A program made the position numbers and the translations under genes. From positions 1-64,000 of the forward strand of contig CAJUEJ010000017.1 of NCBI GenBank assembly GCA_910585435.1: 64,000 nt of DNA. The letters are read 5' to 3'. This DNA is from an uncultured Hungatella sp. (GTDB lineage Bacteria > Bacillota > Clostridia > Lachnospirales > Lachnospiraceae). This document shows positions 33,672-42,370 of this stretch, in pieces. Each line of letters opens with the position of its first letter. Within the stretch, counting starts at the first letter, position 1. The notes below the pieces were generated by a model. It did not search any database. It worked only from the letters and a program-made list of their open reading frames with translations, and was not told where the DNA came from.

Positions 33672-33724
33672 AAAAGGGCTGCTGCACGGATGGTTGGAAA
33701 ACCGTTCGTGCAGCAGCCCCTTTG
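33672..33724. terminator. Strong bidirectional terminator
   Basis: GGGCTGCTGCACG and CGTGCAGCAGCCC form a 13-bp perfect stem, with A-rich and T-rich flanks (GAAAA / CTTTG). It serves the two convergent genes at 31767 and 33747. Confidence 0.85.
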
Positions 33725-33746
33725 TATCATGGATATATAGAAATCA

Positions 33747-34760
33747 TTAGTCTGTCACAGTGGGAAGTCCCTTGCCAAGCCAGCCTGCGCCGGTTTCTGC
33801 ACTGCCCATGCCGCCGGCCAGGTTATAAGCCTCGTAACCTAACATGCGCAGAACAGCCAGAGTCTGGGAAGCGGTCTGTCCGGTGTAGCAGTATACAACC
33901 ACTGGTTTGTCCTTTGGAAGCTGTGCCAGCTGCTCCTGCATTCCCTTGCCGAACGGAATATTGACAGCGCCTGCAATGTGGCCTTCGTCAAAATCCTTTG
34001 CCTGACGGATAGAAAGGATGGTGTAATCCTCGCTCTCTGCCTCTACCAGTTCGCCTAAAGCGTCAACCGGGAAGTTGAAGGAAGAGAAGGTGTTGGAGGT
34101 AGCTTCTGCAAAGTAATCGGCAATGGCTGCTGCGATTGCTTCATCTACTTCGTAGGTCTCATCCGGAAGCACATTTTCCGTAGTCTCAATGTAGTTCTCA
34201 AAGTTCTCTGCCTTGGAGATACCGTTGTTGTATCCGCTCTGGATGTTGGTGGTGTATTTGCCTGCCATAGCCAGCAGGGCAACTGCCTGGGAAGAGGTCT
34301 GGCCGCTGTAGCAGTTGATGTACAGCATCACGTCATCCGGAATCTTTTCCAGGTTCTCGGCGATAGCCGGGCCGTAAGGAATGTTGACCGCTCCTTTTAA
34401 ATGGCCTTCTGCGTAAGCGTCTGGCTGACGGATATCGATAATCAGCATATCCTCTTCCGCATCCATCTTGGCAAATAAGTCTGCCACATTAATCATATGT
34501 CTGTCTTCCGGGAAATCTGCAAAGTAGCTCATGGCAGCTTCGGTGACGGAATCGGTAGCGGCAGCTTCAGTCTCGGCCTCTGTTTCAGGAGCCTCGGTCT
34601 CAGCTTCGGCTTCGGTTTCTGCCTCTGCTTTTGTCTCGGCAGCAGTGGTTGGTGCAGCTGTCTGTGCAGCAGTGGTCTCCGAAACGGTCTTGGTGGCACA
34701 TCCGGTAATGGTGCTGCCAAGCAGTGCGGCAGTTAAAATTACAGGTAAGATTTTTTTCAT
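33747..34760 (-). CDS. Double-rhodanese lipoprotein (both active-site cysteines present)
   Basis: 337-aa surface lipoprotein. The signal peptide MKKILPVILTAALLGSTITGC has a lipobox ending at C21. A Thr/Ala/Glu-rich linker to about residue 70 is followed by two rhodanese domains. Both keep the catalytic loop Cys (INCYSGQTSS and VYCYTGQTAS), and both have the EGHIKGAVNIPYG-type CH2A motif. It would transfer sulfane sulfur outside the membrane. AAAAAGGAG precedes the ATG. It stands next to another rhodanese lipoprotein and near tusA/yeeE genes, so a role in handling thiosulfate or sulfane sulfur is likely (inference). Confidence 0.9.
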   Translation of the reverse strand: MKKILPVILTAALLGSTITGCATKTVSETTAAQTAAPTTAAETKAEAETEAEAETEAPETEAETEAAATDSVTEAAMSYFADFPEDRHMINVADLFAKMDAEEDMLIIDIRQPDAYAEGHLKGAVNIPYGPAIAENLEKIPDDVMLYINCYSGQTSSQAVALLAMAGKYTTNIQSGYNNGISKAENFENYIETTENVLPDETYEVDEAIAAAIADYFAEATSNTFSSFNFPVDALGELVEAESEDYTILSIRQAKDFDEGHIAGAVNIPFGKGMQEQLAQLPKDKPVVVYCYTGQTASQTLAVLRMLGYEAYNLAGGMGSAETGAGWLGKGLPTVTD

Positions 34761-34877
34761 GTTGTTCTCCTTTTTAAACTCTGTGTCAGAGTGGTTTTAT
34801 TATATGGCTTCCGGACAGCGCGTCAGTATCATACCATATTGACGCCTGTGCCGGCGGACCGTATAACTTATGTATGG

Positions 34878-35798
34878 CTATGACGCATCCTTGGCAGCCG
34901 GAGCAGCGGCTCCTGCCGGCATCTCAATGGGATTGCTGGAATTGGATGTCCATTCCAGATAAGCGCCGTCGTAGATGCGGATGTTGCGGTAGCCGGCTTC
35001 AAACAGCTGTACGAACACAGGGGCCGCACGCAGAGAAGTCTGGCAGTAGATAATGATTTCTTTTTCCGGGACAATCCCTTCCTGCAGATAATTAATCTTG
35101 GTAATATCCGTGGTTTTGAATGTCTGGTCGCCGGAGAAGAAATTGGTGTTATAGTCCATCATAACAGAGGTGGGAACTTTTCCAGCCTCATAATACTCTT
35201 CCGTGCTTCTTACATCCAGAAGAATTACGTTGTCGTCAGGCGCATTGACCTGGGCAAGGACTTCTTCCTGGGTAGCCAGCCAGTTGGAAGCAGGCTCCTG
35301 TGCTGTAAAAACGGCCTCTGCCGGAGTGGGTACATCTGTGCTGGACGCCAGATTCTGTGCGCTTATGGCATTAAATCCGCCGTCTACCACTTTCACATCC
35401 CGGTGTCCGTACATAAACAGGGTCCACAGAAGACGGGAAGCCCCCATTTTGTTGGAGTCATAGGCAATCACGGTAGTCGTGTTGGAAATACCGTTAGCTC
35501 CCATAACCTTTTCAATTTTCTTTTGGGAGGTCAGCATATTTTTTACCGGGACATTGATTACAATGTCGTCAGTAGGAATATTGACCGCACCCTCTACGTG
35601 GCCTGCAGCATAGTCTTCAGCGGAACGGGTATCTACAATGACAACTCCTTCTTTACCTATGTATCCCGGTAAATCCTTCACGCTTAAGATTACCGAAGGA
35701 TCTGTCTGCACGAATGTGTGGGAAGCGCAGCCGGAAATTCCGAGAGCCATGAGAACCAGTGCTAAAAACAATGCAGCTTTTTTCGTACACGGGCGCAT
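34878..35798 (-). CDS. Rhodanese-type sulfurtransferase lipoprotein (SseA-like)
   Basis: 306-aa lipoprotein. The signal peptide from MRPCTKK has lipobox ISGC (C24). Two rhodanese domains follow the thiosulfate/mercaptopyruvate sulfurtransferase layout: the first lacks the loop Cys (IAYDSNKMGAS, Asp in its place) and the second has it (IYCQTSLRAA). That is the usual inactive/active pairing of SseA-type enzymes. Start ATG 35798 has AAAGGGGG upstream; an in-frame ATG 35861 does not. 117 nt separate it from the downstream rhodanese gene, so an operon is possible. Confidence 0.9.
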   Translation of the reverse strand: MRPCTKKAALFLALVLMALGISGCASHTFVQTDPSVILSVKDLPGYIGKEGVVIVDTRSAEDYAAGHVEGAVNIPTDDIVINVPVKNMLTSQKKIEKVMGANGISNTTTVIAYDSNKMGASRLLWTLFMYGHRDVKVVDGGFNAISAQNLASSTDVPTPAEAVFTAQEPASNWLATQEEVLAQVNAPDDNVILLDVRSTEEYYEAGKVPTSVMMDYNTNFFSGDQTFKTTDITKINYLQEGIVPEKEIIIYCQTSLRAAPVFVQLFEAGYRNIRIYDGAYLEWTSNSSNPIEMPAGAAAPAAKDAS

Positions 35799-35983
35799 AA
35801 AAAACCCCCTTTCAAATGTATAATCGTTTGGTGTAGTAATGCGTATCAGTTTGATTGGCAAAAGAGCCTCAATTCTCTTGCTGACTTCTATTGTACTTGA
35901 TTTTGGGGACGTGGGGGTATAGTATTTGCTTATACTGTATCTGTTAATTTAATAACGAGGGGATTTTAGGCGGAGATATAATA

Positions 35984-36179
35984 TGATAGAAGCGTCAAAA
36001 GGTCTTTTGCCGCTTCTCATGATACGGATTGCTCCGCACTTCGTGCTCCCGCAATCCTAAAACACCTCAAATCCGCTCATTTTTCTATGAAAAATGGCTA
36101 CTTTTCGGTGTTTTTCGCGTCCCAAAGTCATGCTTTTTCATGCGAGCATGAAACGCATGACCTTTTGACGCTTGTATCA
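35984..36179. mobile_element. MITE-like element R2, copy 2
   Basis: 196 bp. Inverted ends TGATAGAAGCGTCAAAAGG and the complement of CTTTTGACGCTTGTATCA match at all but one position. Exact 5-bp direct repeats TAATA border it (35979-35983 and 36180-36184). Non-coding. It lies in the 418-bp gap between the rhodanese gene and the membrane protein and ends 37 bp before the latter's start. Confidence 0.88.
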
Positions 36180-36216
36180 TAATATAAGGAAAGGACATAG
36201 GAAGAGAGGGGCAGGG

Positions 36217-37839
36217 ATGACAGAGGCAGGGATGACAGAGAAGAAAACAGAAAATGTCAGATGGAACATAGGGGCAGCGGTGTATATTGTGTTATTCAGC
36301 CTGGTATCGCTGGCCTTCCTGGAGCAATTTCCTTTTGTCCACTCGGACGAGAGCTGGCTGGCAGGGCTTACCAGGGGGATGATGGAAGAGGGAAGTATTG
36401 GGGTTACGGAGGCTTTTTTTGATTTGAAGCCCAGGTATCCCCATGGGATAAAGACATTTTTTCATGTGATGCAGATGGGGATGATGGCTGTCTTGGGATA
36501 TGGTGTACGGTCTGTCAGGCTGTTGTCCTGGATTGGGGGAGGGGCGGCACTTTGGATGTGCTTTCTCTGTGGGAAGAGGCTCTTAAACAGTGGGAAAAAA
36601 GGCTTTTTTCTCATGGCAGTGTTCAGTCTGGATATTCAGTTTCTTTATGCCTCCCATTTTGCCAGGCAGGAGATTCTGTTGTGCCTGGTTCAGTGGATTT
36701 GTCTTTGGAAGCTTTTTTCGCCGGAAGGATTTTATGACAGAAAGACAGCTGTAATTCTGGGTGTCTGTACCGGACTGTCCATCGGCCTTCATCCCAACAG
36801 CTTTCTCATCGGGACGATGAACGGGATGTGTTTCCTCACAGGAGCCTTTAAGGCCGGAAAAAGGGGAAGAAAAAGCCGCTGGCGGAGCCCCCTTGCCTGG
36901 TATGTCCTGGTGACAGCCGTCTTCGGCGCTGCCTTTGTGGGCTTAAGCTTCTCCATGGACAGGCAGTTTCTTCTGCATTATTTTTCTAACGGCGCGGCGG
37001 AGTTCGGCATAGACGCAGGGGCAGGGGAAAAGCTTCTGGGGTTTTTCGGTTTCCTGGGCAGGCTGTATGAAAGAAACAGCGGAACCTACTATCTTCCTGA
37101 TATCCGGTTTCAGTTTTTCCTGTTCGGAGGCAGCCTTCTGATGGCGGCGGCTGTGTATGCGGCCATGAGGAAGGAGATGGGAGAGACGGCAGGGAAGATA
37201 GAGATTTTGCTTGCAGGATCTGCAGGAATCATGGCAGGGATGATGATAATCGGAAGGTACAATCAGACCAGCATCCTTTTTTTCTTTCCCTTTGGCTACA
37301 TGGCCGCAGCCATGGCCCTGGAGCTGTTTGAAGGAAAGGTGAAGAAGGGGCTGTGGGCACTGCTTCTGGCGGCTGCGTGCGGCCTGACCGGGGTTCAGGT
37401 TTCAGGGGAGATAAAAAAGGGAGATTATGACAGTTACAGAGAAAAGATACAGGAATTGATTCCGGAAGGCTCCAGAGTCCTGGGAAATCTGAATATGGAA
37501 TTTTTTATGGAGTATGACTGCCTCAGGGATTACAGGAACCTTCCCTATGCGGTGGAAGGAGAGGGACTTGAGGCGTACCTGGAGAGGAATCAGATTGAGT
37601 ACATCGTGTATCATCAGGAGCTGGATTATCTTTGGGAACACCGCCCCTATTATAACGTGATTTACGGAAACGTAATGTTTGTGGAAGAACTGGGAGAATA
37701 CTGCCGGGAAAACTGCCAGAGGGTGGGAAGCTTTGAAGACCCCTGGTACGGAATCCGGGTGGCAGGCTTAAGAGGGCAGGAGGCGTATGGCCGGGTGACG
37801 GTTTATCGAAGGGCCTCCTCCAGCTCTTCCTTTAAATGA
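36217..37839 (+). CDS. Multi-pass membrane protein, GT-C glycosyltransferase-like
   Basis: 540-aa membrane protein with about 10-11 hydrophobic segments between residues 20 and 380 and a soluble C-terminal tail. The first loop has FPFVHSDESWLAGLTRG, an acidic motif in the place where PMT/ArnT-type GT-C enzymes carry their catalytic Asp. This suggests transfer of a sugar from a polyprenyl-phosphate donor. Similar overall to PMT_2/DUF2723-like proteins, but no exact family is claimed. ATG 36217 has AGAGGGGC upstream; another ATG is at 36232. The last 36 bp overlap the convergent ABC ATPase gene. The neighbouring GT2/ATP-grasp fusion could be its partner. Confidence 0.7.
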   Translation: MTEAGMTEKKTENVRWNIGAAVYIVLFSLVSLAFLEQFPFVHSDESWLAGLTRGMMEEGSIGVTEAFFDLKPRYPHGIKTFFHVMQMGMMAVLGYGVRSVRLLSWIGGGAALWMCFLCGKRLLNSGKKGFFLMAVFSLDIQFLYASHFARQEILLCLVQWICLWKLFSPEGFYDRKTAVILGVCTGLSIGLHPNSFLIGTMNGMCFLTGAFKAGKRGRKSRWRSPLAWYVLVTAVFGAAFVGLSFSMDRQFLLHYFSNGAAEFGIDAGAGEKLLGFFGFLGRLYERNSGTYYLPDIRFQFFLFGGSLLMAAAVYAAMRKEMGETAGKIEILLAGSAGIMAGMMIIGRYNQTSILFFFPFGYMAAAMALELFEGKVKKGLWALLLAAACGLTGVQVSGEIKKGDYDSYREKIQELIPEGSRVLGNLNMEFFMEYDCLRDYRNLPYAVEGEGLEAYLERNQIEYIVYHQELDYLWEHRPYYNVIYGNVMFVEELGEYCRENCQRVGSFEDPWYGIRVAGLRGQEAYGRVTVYRRASSSSSFK

Positions 37840-38519
37840 GTGTGTGGTTTTAAGTTGTCGTAGAAATGGGAGATGCGGTGAGAGCTGCGGCTTAAGATGG
37901 CGATTCTGGTTCCCAGGGTCAGAGCTTCTTCAATATCATGGGTTACCAGGATAACTGTGGAATGGTTTTTTAAGGCCAGCTCCTTTAAAGACGCCTGGAG
38001 CTGTGTCCTGGTAAGGTAATCCAGGCTGGAAAACGGCTCGTCCATAAGGAGAACCCTGGGATTTAAGGCCAGGGCCCGGGCCAGGGCGCCCCGCTGCTTC
38101 ATACCGCCGGACAGAGTGTGGGGATAGCTGTCCTTAAAGTCTAAAAGTCCGGTCATGGAAAGAGAATGGAGAGCCGCAGCCTGGCGGTCAGAAGCGTTTT
38201 CCCCTTTCTTCGCCTTTTTCAGGGCATAGGTAATATTTTTTTCCAGGGTGAACCAGGGAAACAGCTGGTCAAAGCTCTGAAATACCATAACCATCTGGCC
38301 GGACGGTTTTTCAACCGGTTTTCCCTCCAGAAGGATGCTGCCGGAGTCCGGCTTCAGAAACCCTCCCATAAGCCGCAGCAGGGTGGTCTTGCCACAGCCG
38401 CTCTGCCCCAGAATCACCAGGAAATCCCCTTCCCTGACAGTCAGGCTGATATGGGACAGAACTTCCTGCTGGGAAGAACCTTCCGTATATTTTTTGCATA
38501 CATCCGTGATTTCTAACAT
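37803..38519 (-). CDS. ABC transporter ATPase, SsuB/TauB type
   Basis: 238-aa ATPase of the nitrate/sulfonate/taurine import family. It has Walker A GQSGCGKTT (38-46), Q-loop QSFDQLFPW, signature LSGGMKQRGALARA (136-149), Walker B VLLMDEPFSSLD and H-loop VTHDIEEAL. It is the last gene of the five-gene minus-strand operon, 12 nt after the permease. Substrate not determined; sulfonates would fit the sulfur genes on both sides (inference). Confidence 0.92.
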   Translation of the reverse strand: MLEITDVCKKYTEGSSQQEVLSHISLTVREGDFLVILGQSGCGKTTLLRLMGGFLKPDSGSILLEGKPVEKPSGQMVMVFQSFDQLFPWFTLEKNITYALKKAKKGENASDRQAAALHSLSMTGLLDFKDSYPHTLSGGMKQRGALARALALNPRVLLMDEPFSSLDYLTRTQLQASLKELALKNHSTVILVTHDIEEALTLGTRIAILSRSSHRISHFYDNLKPHTHLKEELEEALR

Positions 38520-38531
38520 AAGCTCCTCCTC

Positions 38532-39320
38532 CTATCCCTTCATCCCCCACCGTTTTATGGTATGCTTCTCCAGAATTGAGAAGCACACGTCCTCCACAAG
38601 GATGCCGATGAGAATCACCAGAACAATTCCTGCAAACAGTCCGGCGGTATCCATGAAGGTTCTCTGATTCAGAAGATACCAGCCGATGCCTCCCTTATTG
38701 CCGACTGCGCCGAATACCATCTCGGCGCTGATTAAGGCGCGCCAGGCCCTGGCCCAGCCGATTTTTAAGCCGGAAAGGACATAGCCCATGGAGGCCCGGA
38801 GCATGATTTCAAAGGTGATGGCGGCAGGCCCCATGGAAAGATTCCTCCCTGCATCCAGATAGATGGCAGGGACAGAAGAGAAGCCGGCCAGAAGATTTAA
38901 AAGCATAGGCCACAGGGCGGAATGGATGATGATGGCAAGGACAGCCTTCGTCCCGGTTCCGAACCACATGATAATAAGAGGCAGAAGGGCCAGACCAGGC
39001 AGTGGGTGGGCAATGGTTGTCAGGGTATCCATAAAGCTTGCCGCCCATTTGGAATGGATGGACAAAAGCCCTGCGGCAAGGGATAGAAGCAGGGCGATAA
39101 AAAGCCCTGAGCTGATAAGCCACAGGGAAGACAAGGTCTGCCCCAGAAGGTTTCCGTAAAACAGATCCTCCCACAAAGTGATGAGGACGGCTTCCACAGA
39201 GGGAAACAGCATGGGAGATACCCGGGATATTTTAACCCACAGCTCCCATATAAGAAGCAGCAGCAGGCACCAGAAGGCACGTCCAAGGCCTTTTGCATGT
39301 TTTCGGAAAAATAAGTTCAT
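38532..39320 (-). CDS. ABC transporter permease, SsuC/TauC type
   Basis: 262-aa inner-membrane permease with about six hydrophobic segments and the EAA loop (ARAWRALISAEMVFGAVGNKGGIGWYL) that docks the ATPase. N-terminal WELWVKISRVSPMLFPS is typical of the BPD_transp_1 SsuC group. It lies between the binding-protein and ATPase genes. Confidence 0.92.
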   Translation of the reverse strand: MNLFFRKHAKGLGRAFWCLLLLLIWELWVKISRVSPMLFPSVEAVLITLWEDLFYGNLLGQTLSSLWLISSGLFIALLLSLAAGLLSIHSKWAASFMDTLTTIAHPLPGLALLPLIIMWFGTGTKAVLAIIIHSALWPMLLNLLAGFSSVPAIYLDAGRNLSMGPAAITFEIMLRASMGYVLSGLKIGWARAWRALISAEMVFGAVGNKGGIGWYLLNQRTFMDTAGLFAGIVLVILIGILVEDVCFSILEKHTIKRWGMKG

Positions 39321-39356
39321 AGGCTATAGCCGGTCTCCTTTCTGCTTGTTTGCAAT

Positions 39357-39375
39357 AGTTCAAGGGTTATCTGAA
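39357..39375. repeat. R8 palindrome fragment supplying a stop codon
   Basis: AGTTCAAGGGTTATCTGAA is identical to part of 28471-28501. On the minus strand it codes for the end of the SsuA-like protein and its TGA. Confidence 0.7.
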
Positions 39376-40328
39376 AGGTTCCCCTTGTTTACATTATCAA
39401 ATATAATGGTGTCAAAATCCGGATTCCCTTTTGTCAGCCCCATTTTTTCCATGGCGGCGCTGAGCTGGGGAATTCCCTCCAGCCGGTTGGAATAGATGGT
39501 GCCGTTGTAGGTCATCTGCTCCATCAGGGCCTCCTCCGAGATCCCGTAGACAGGGGCCAGAATCTGAACGCATTCTTCCATATTATCATTGATATAGTCA
39601 ATGGACTCATCCAGGGCTTCAATAAAAGCATCGTACCAGTCTCTGTGTTCTTCATAAAAATCTGTCATGGCCACACCGCTTATGAAGGTAAAGGGCATTC
39701 CCATAATCTCTTCTCCGGTAGCCATGACGGACATGCCGGCCTCAACCTCCTGCTGGATATAGGGGGGAGTGGCCACATGGGCCGTGATTTCTGTATCAGA
39801 CAAAAGGGCCTGAAGGGCATCCGGGTGGCTCATGGATACAAGCTGGCTGTCTAAAGCCATGGGATCTCCCAGCTGCTGGTCAGCCAGCATACACAGAAGA
39901 ACATGCTGGGTACAGCCTGGGGAGAGGATGGCGATTCGATCCTGCTCTGTAAAATCAGCCAGGCTTTTTATGTCAGGACTGCGGGTTACGACAGCTACCT
40001 GGTTGGAGCTGATGCCGGTGGCATATTTCCACTCCATGCCGTTGTCAATGCCGATGAGTACAGGGGCGATCCCCATAAAACCAAAATCCACTTCCCCGTT
40101 CATCATGCTTTCGCGGATGGCCGTAGGGCCGCCGAACTGCTGCCAGCTGATGGTGACGCCGGGAAGCTTCTTTTCCAGGATTCCCTTTTCTTTCATAATA
40201 TTTAAGGGGGCATAGGCGATGCCGTACTGTTCGGCAATCCCTATGACAGGCTGTTCTTTTTTCCGGCATCCCCACAGGGCCAGGGATGACAGGAGAAGAA
40301 GGAACATGAGAGAAAAACTTTTTTTCAT
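39360..40328 (-). CDS. ABC transporter substrate-binding lipoprotein, SsuA/NMT1 type
   Basis: 322-aa binding protein with signal peptide MKKSFSLMFLLLLSSLALWGC (lipobox C21). The periplasmic-binding type II core is visible (GIAYAPLNIMKEKGILEKKLPG, GGPTAIRESMMNGEVDFGFMGIAPVLIG), as in sulfonate, taurine and nitrate receptors. The last residues NLSDNP and the stop are encoded by a copy of the short repeat R8 (39357-39375), so the native C-terminus may have been replaced. 56 nt after the GT2/ATP-grasp gene. Confidence 0.9.
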   Translation of the reverse strand: MKKSFSLMFLLLLSSLALWGCRKKEQPVIGIAEQYGIAYAPLNIMKEKGILEKKLPGVTISWQQFGGPTAIRESMMNGEVDFGFMGIAPVLIGIDNGMEWKYATGISSNQVAVVTRSPDIKSLADFTEQDRIAILSPGCTQHVLLCMLADQQLGDPMALDSQLVSMSHPDALQALLSDTEITAHVATPPYIQQEVEAGMSVMATGEEIMGMPFTFISGVAMTDFYEEHRDWYDAFIEALDESIDYINDNMEECVQILAPVYGISEEALMEQMTYNGTIYSNRLEGIPQLSAAMEKMGLTKGNPDFDTIIFDNVNKGNLSDNP

Positions 40329-40384
40329 TGCGGATTCCTTTCTGTTTTTCAGACGTCTGTGGATTTGACGTATGAAGCAAGTAT

Positions 40385-42370
40385 TTATTTATCTGGATAG
40401 AGGCGGTTTAACAGATTTTCTCCCGTGGGGGAGAGTACCTGGCAGACCTGGTAAAACCGGCGGATATTGCCGGCTATGGTATCCGGGGTTCCGGAGATGA
40501 CTCCGTGGCCGAAACGGGCCGTGGCATTGTGAGCCGGAGGTATCTCCTGGCCGGGGCGGTAGTTGTAGCCGCAGTCCAGGACAAAAGGAAGCTTCCTAAG
40601 CTCCGCTTCCGGTGTGCAGGAGGCGATAACACCCGGACGGCAGAAGGTCAGCTGGACGCTGGCGCATTTCCCCAGCCTGTCGGGGCGGAAATCCCGGGGA
40701 AGATTCAGCGTAACGCTGCGCCCAAAGGACAGATCCATGACAGCTTCCAGGATGTCAAACCCGGTCAGATAGGGAATCACAACATCTTCGAAAGCCCCTC
40801 CGATGCGGCAGGCCAGCTCATTGACCCGGATTCCCTCCTCACCGATTAAAAGCTGAAGGTAGAAGGGGCCCTCTGTCAGGCCAAATGCTGCCGCCACTTC
40901 CTGGCTCAGGGCCTCAATCTCCGGCAGACGGTCCATGTGGACAGAGGGAAACCGATGGCCGATGCAGATGCCTATATGGACAGGGTCAGGATACAAAAGC
41001 CGGTCGGAAACCGTAAGGACGGTCAGGCGTCCTTTGGAAACCCAGCCGCTTACGGTGATCTCGTCGCTGGGATAAAATTGTTCTGCCAGTGCCTGGGAGC
41101 TTCTGGAAAAGGACAGGGTCCCAGGCAGGCAGGATAAAAGCTCACCGGCCTGGCTGCATTTGAAGATCCCTCTCTGTCCCTGGGAGTCCAGAGGCTTTAT
41201 GACAAGAGGCGGAGTCAGGCAGTCCAGATCAGAAGCGGCCGTATCCCTATCAATAAGCTTCCAGGGAGCTGTGGGGATGTTGTGATCAGCCAGAATCTGC
41301 TTCATTATCTTTTTGTTGGTGACGGACAAGGCCGTTTGGGGGCTTAAAAAAGAAGGAAGTCCCAGGCGGCTGGAGACGCAGGCAGCCGTGTATACCGGCT
41401 GGTCGGTTCCCATAGTCATGACGGCATCTACGTGTTCCCTTCTGGCTGCTTCCGTACATCCGTCCATATCAAAGGTGCTGGTCCGGCAGTGGACATGGGC
41501 ATACTCCGCGCCGGGAGGATGGTCCGTATAATCCGCCAGGATGACTTTGTAACCGTTGTCCCTGGCCCGTTTTACAGCGTGAAGCTGGCAGTTGGAGCCG
41601 CCTAATATCATGATGGATGATTCCTCGTACAAGGCAGAAGCCCTCCTTTTTTGTGATGGAAATACAGATGCAAATGGGCCGTAAAACCGGATAATGTTCC
41701 AGTATAAGGCCAAAAGCTTTTTCAGTGTGTAGCCGCTGCGGCCGTAGGGCCTGGGCCGAGCAGGATAGGAAAGAGTCACAGCCCTTCTGGGGCGGGAGAA
41801 CACGGCGGCGGACAGGTAAAAGAACCCGGCAGCCTGACCGGAAATCTCCGCGGCCAGTTCCCCTGTCATGATGCGGAAGCTGCTGACCTTTATGTGGGAA
41901 GGCAGCTTTAAGAGAACCCGGAACAGCAGATCTCTCATACGGCTTCCCAGGATCCGGACAGGGGAGCCGCCGGTTAAAGAGGGCTGCCGCCGGGAATCTG
42001 TCCCGGGAACAGCGTACACAATGTCAAATCCCTTTAAAATGGTCTGGTACAGGCGAAGAAGGGTGGCAGGGCTGTGCTGCAGGTCATCATCCATGGTGGC
42101 GATATACCGGCAGCTTCCGGCATGGCAAAGCCCGCATAATACGGCATTCTGCTGGCCGTAATTGTGTTTCAGCCGGATAAGGGTGACATGGGGCAGACGG
42201 CAGTTTTTCCTCAGCCAGGAGGAGACATTTTCCGGATTGCCGTCGTCAACCAGATAGATATGATATGTGCATACAGGGGTAAAAACCGTATGAATCTGAT
42301 GAACCAGTTCGGCCACAGACCGGGTGGAGCCAAACACCGGGATCACGATTCCCAGGGTAATATTATCCAT
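40385..42370 (-). CDS. GT2 glycosyltransferase fused to ATP-grasp ligase
   Basis: 661-aa two-part enzyme. Residues 1-240 are a GT-A family 2 glycosyltransferase like DPM1/ArnC: IVIPVFGSTR, LVDDGNPEN (40-48), HNYGQQNAVLCGL and the metal motif MDDDLQH (93-99). No trailing membrane helices are seen. From about residue 262 an ATP-grasp carboxylate-amine ligase follows: SIMILGGSNCQLHAVKRAR (pre-ATP-grasp fold), LVIKPLDSQGQRGI (ATP binding), VNELACRIGGAFEDV (metal/phosphate). It could link an amino acid or acid to a glycolipid or sugar intermediate (inference). It overlaps the aminotransferase gene by 8 nt, so the two are tightly coupled. Confidence 0.85.
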   Translation of the reverse strand: MDNITLGIVIPVFGSTRSVAELVHQIHTVFTPVCTYHIYLVDDGNPENVSSWLRKNCRLPHVTLIRLKHNYGQQNAVLCGLCHAGSCRYIATMDDDLQHSPATLLRLYQTILKGFDIVYAVPGTDSRRQPSLTGGSPVRILGSRMRDLLFRVLLKLPSHIKVSSFRIMTGELAAEISGQAAGFFYLSAAVFSRPRRAVTLSYPARPRPYGRSGYTLKKLLALYWNIIRFYGPFASVFPSQKRRASALYEESSIMILGGSNCQLHAVKRARDNGYKVILADYTDHPPGAEYAHVHCRTSTFDMDGCTEAARREHVDAVMTMGTDQPVYTAACVSSRLGLPSFLSPQTALSVTNKKIMKQILADHNIPTAPWKLIDRDTAASDLDCLTPPLVIKPLDSQGQRGIFKCSQAGELLSCLPGTLSFSRSSQALAEQFYPSDEITVSGWVSKGRLTVLTVSDRLLYPDPVHIGICIGHRFPSVHMDRLPEIEALSQEVAAAFGLTEGPFYLQLLIGEEGIRVNELACRIGGAFEDVVIPYLTGFDILEAVMDLSFGRSVTLNLPRDFRPDRLGKCASVQLTFCRPGVIASCTPEAELRKLPFVLDCGYNYRPGQEIPPAHNATARFGHGVISGTPDTIAGNIRRFYQVCQVLSPTGENLLNRLYPDK

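Noticed and set aside
33545..33964. Reading frame of 139 codons on the plus strand
   Set aside because: It crosses the strong terminator and runs antisense into the rhodanese gene. It has no homology-like features.
34497..34842. Low-complexity ORFs antisense to the rhodanese lipoprotein linker
   Set aside because: They mirror the Thr/Ala/Glu-rich linker codons and lack translation signals.
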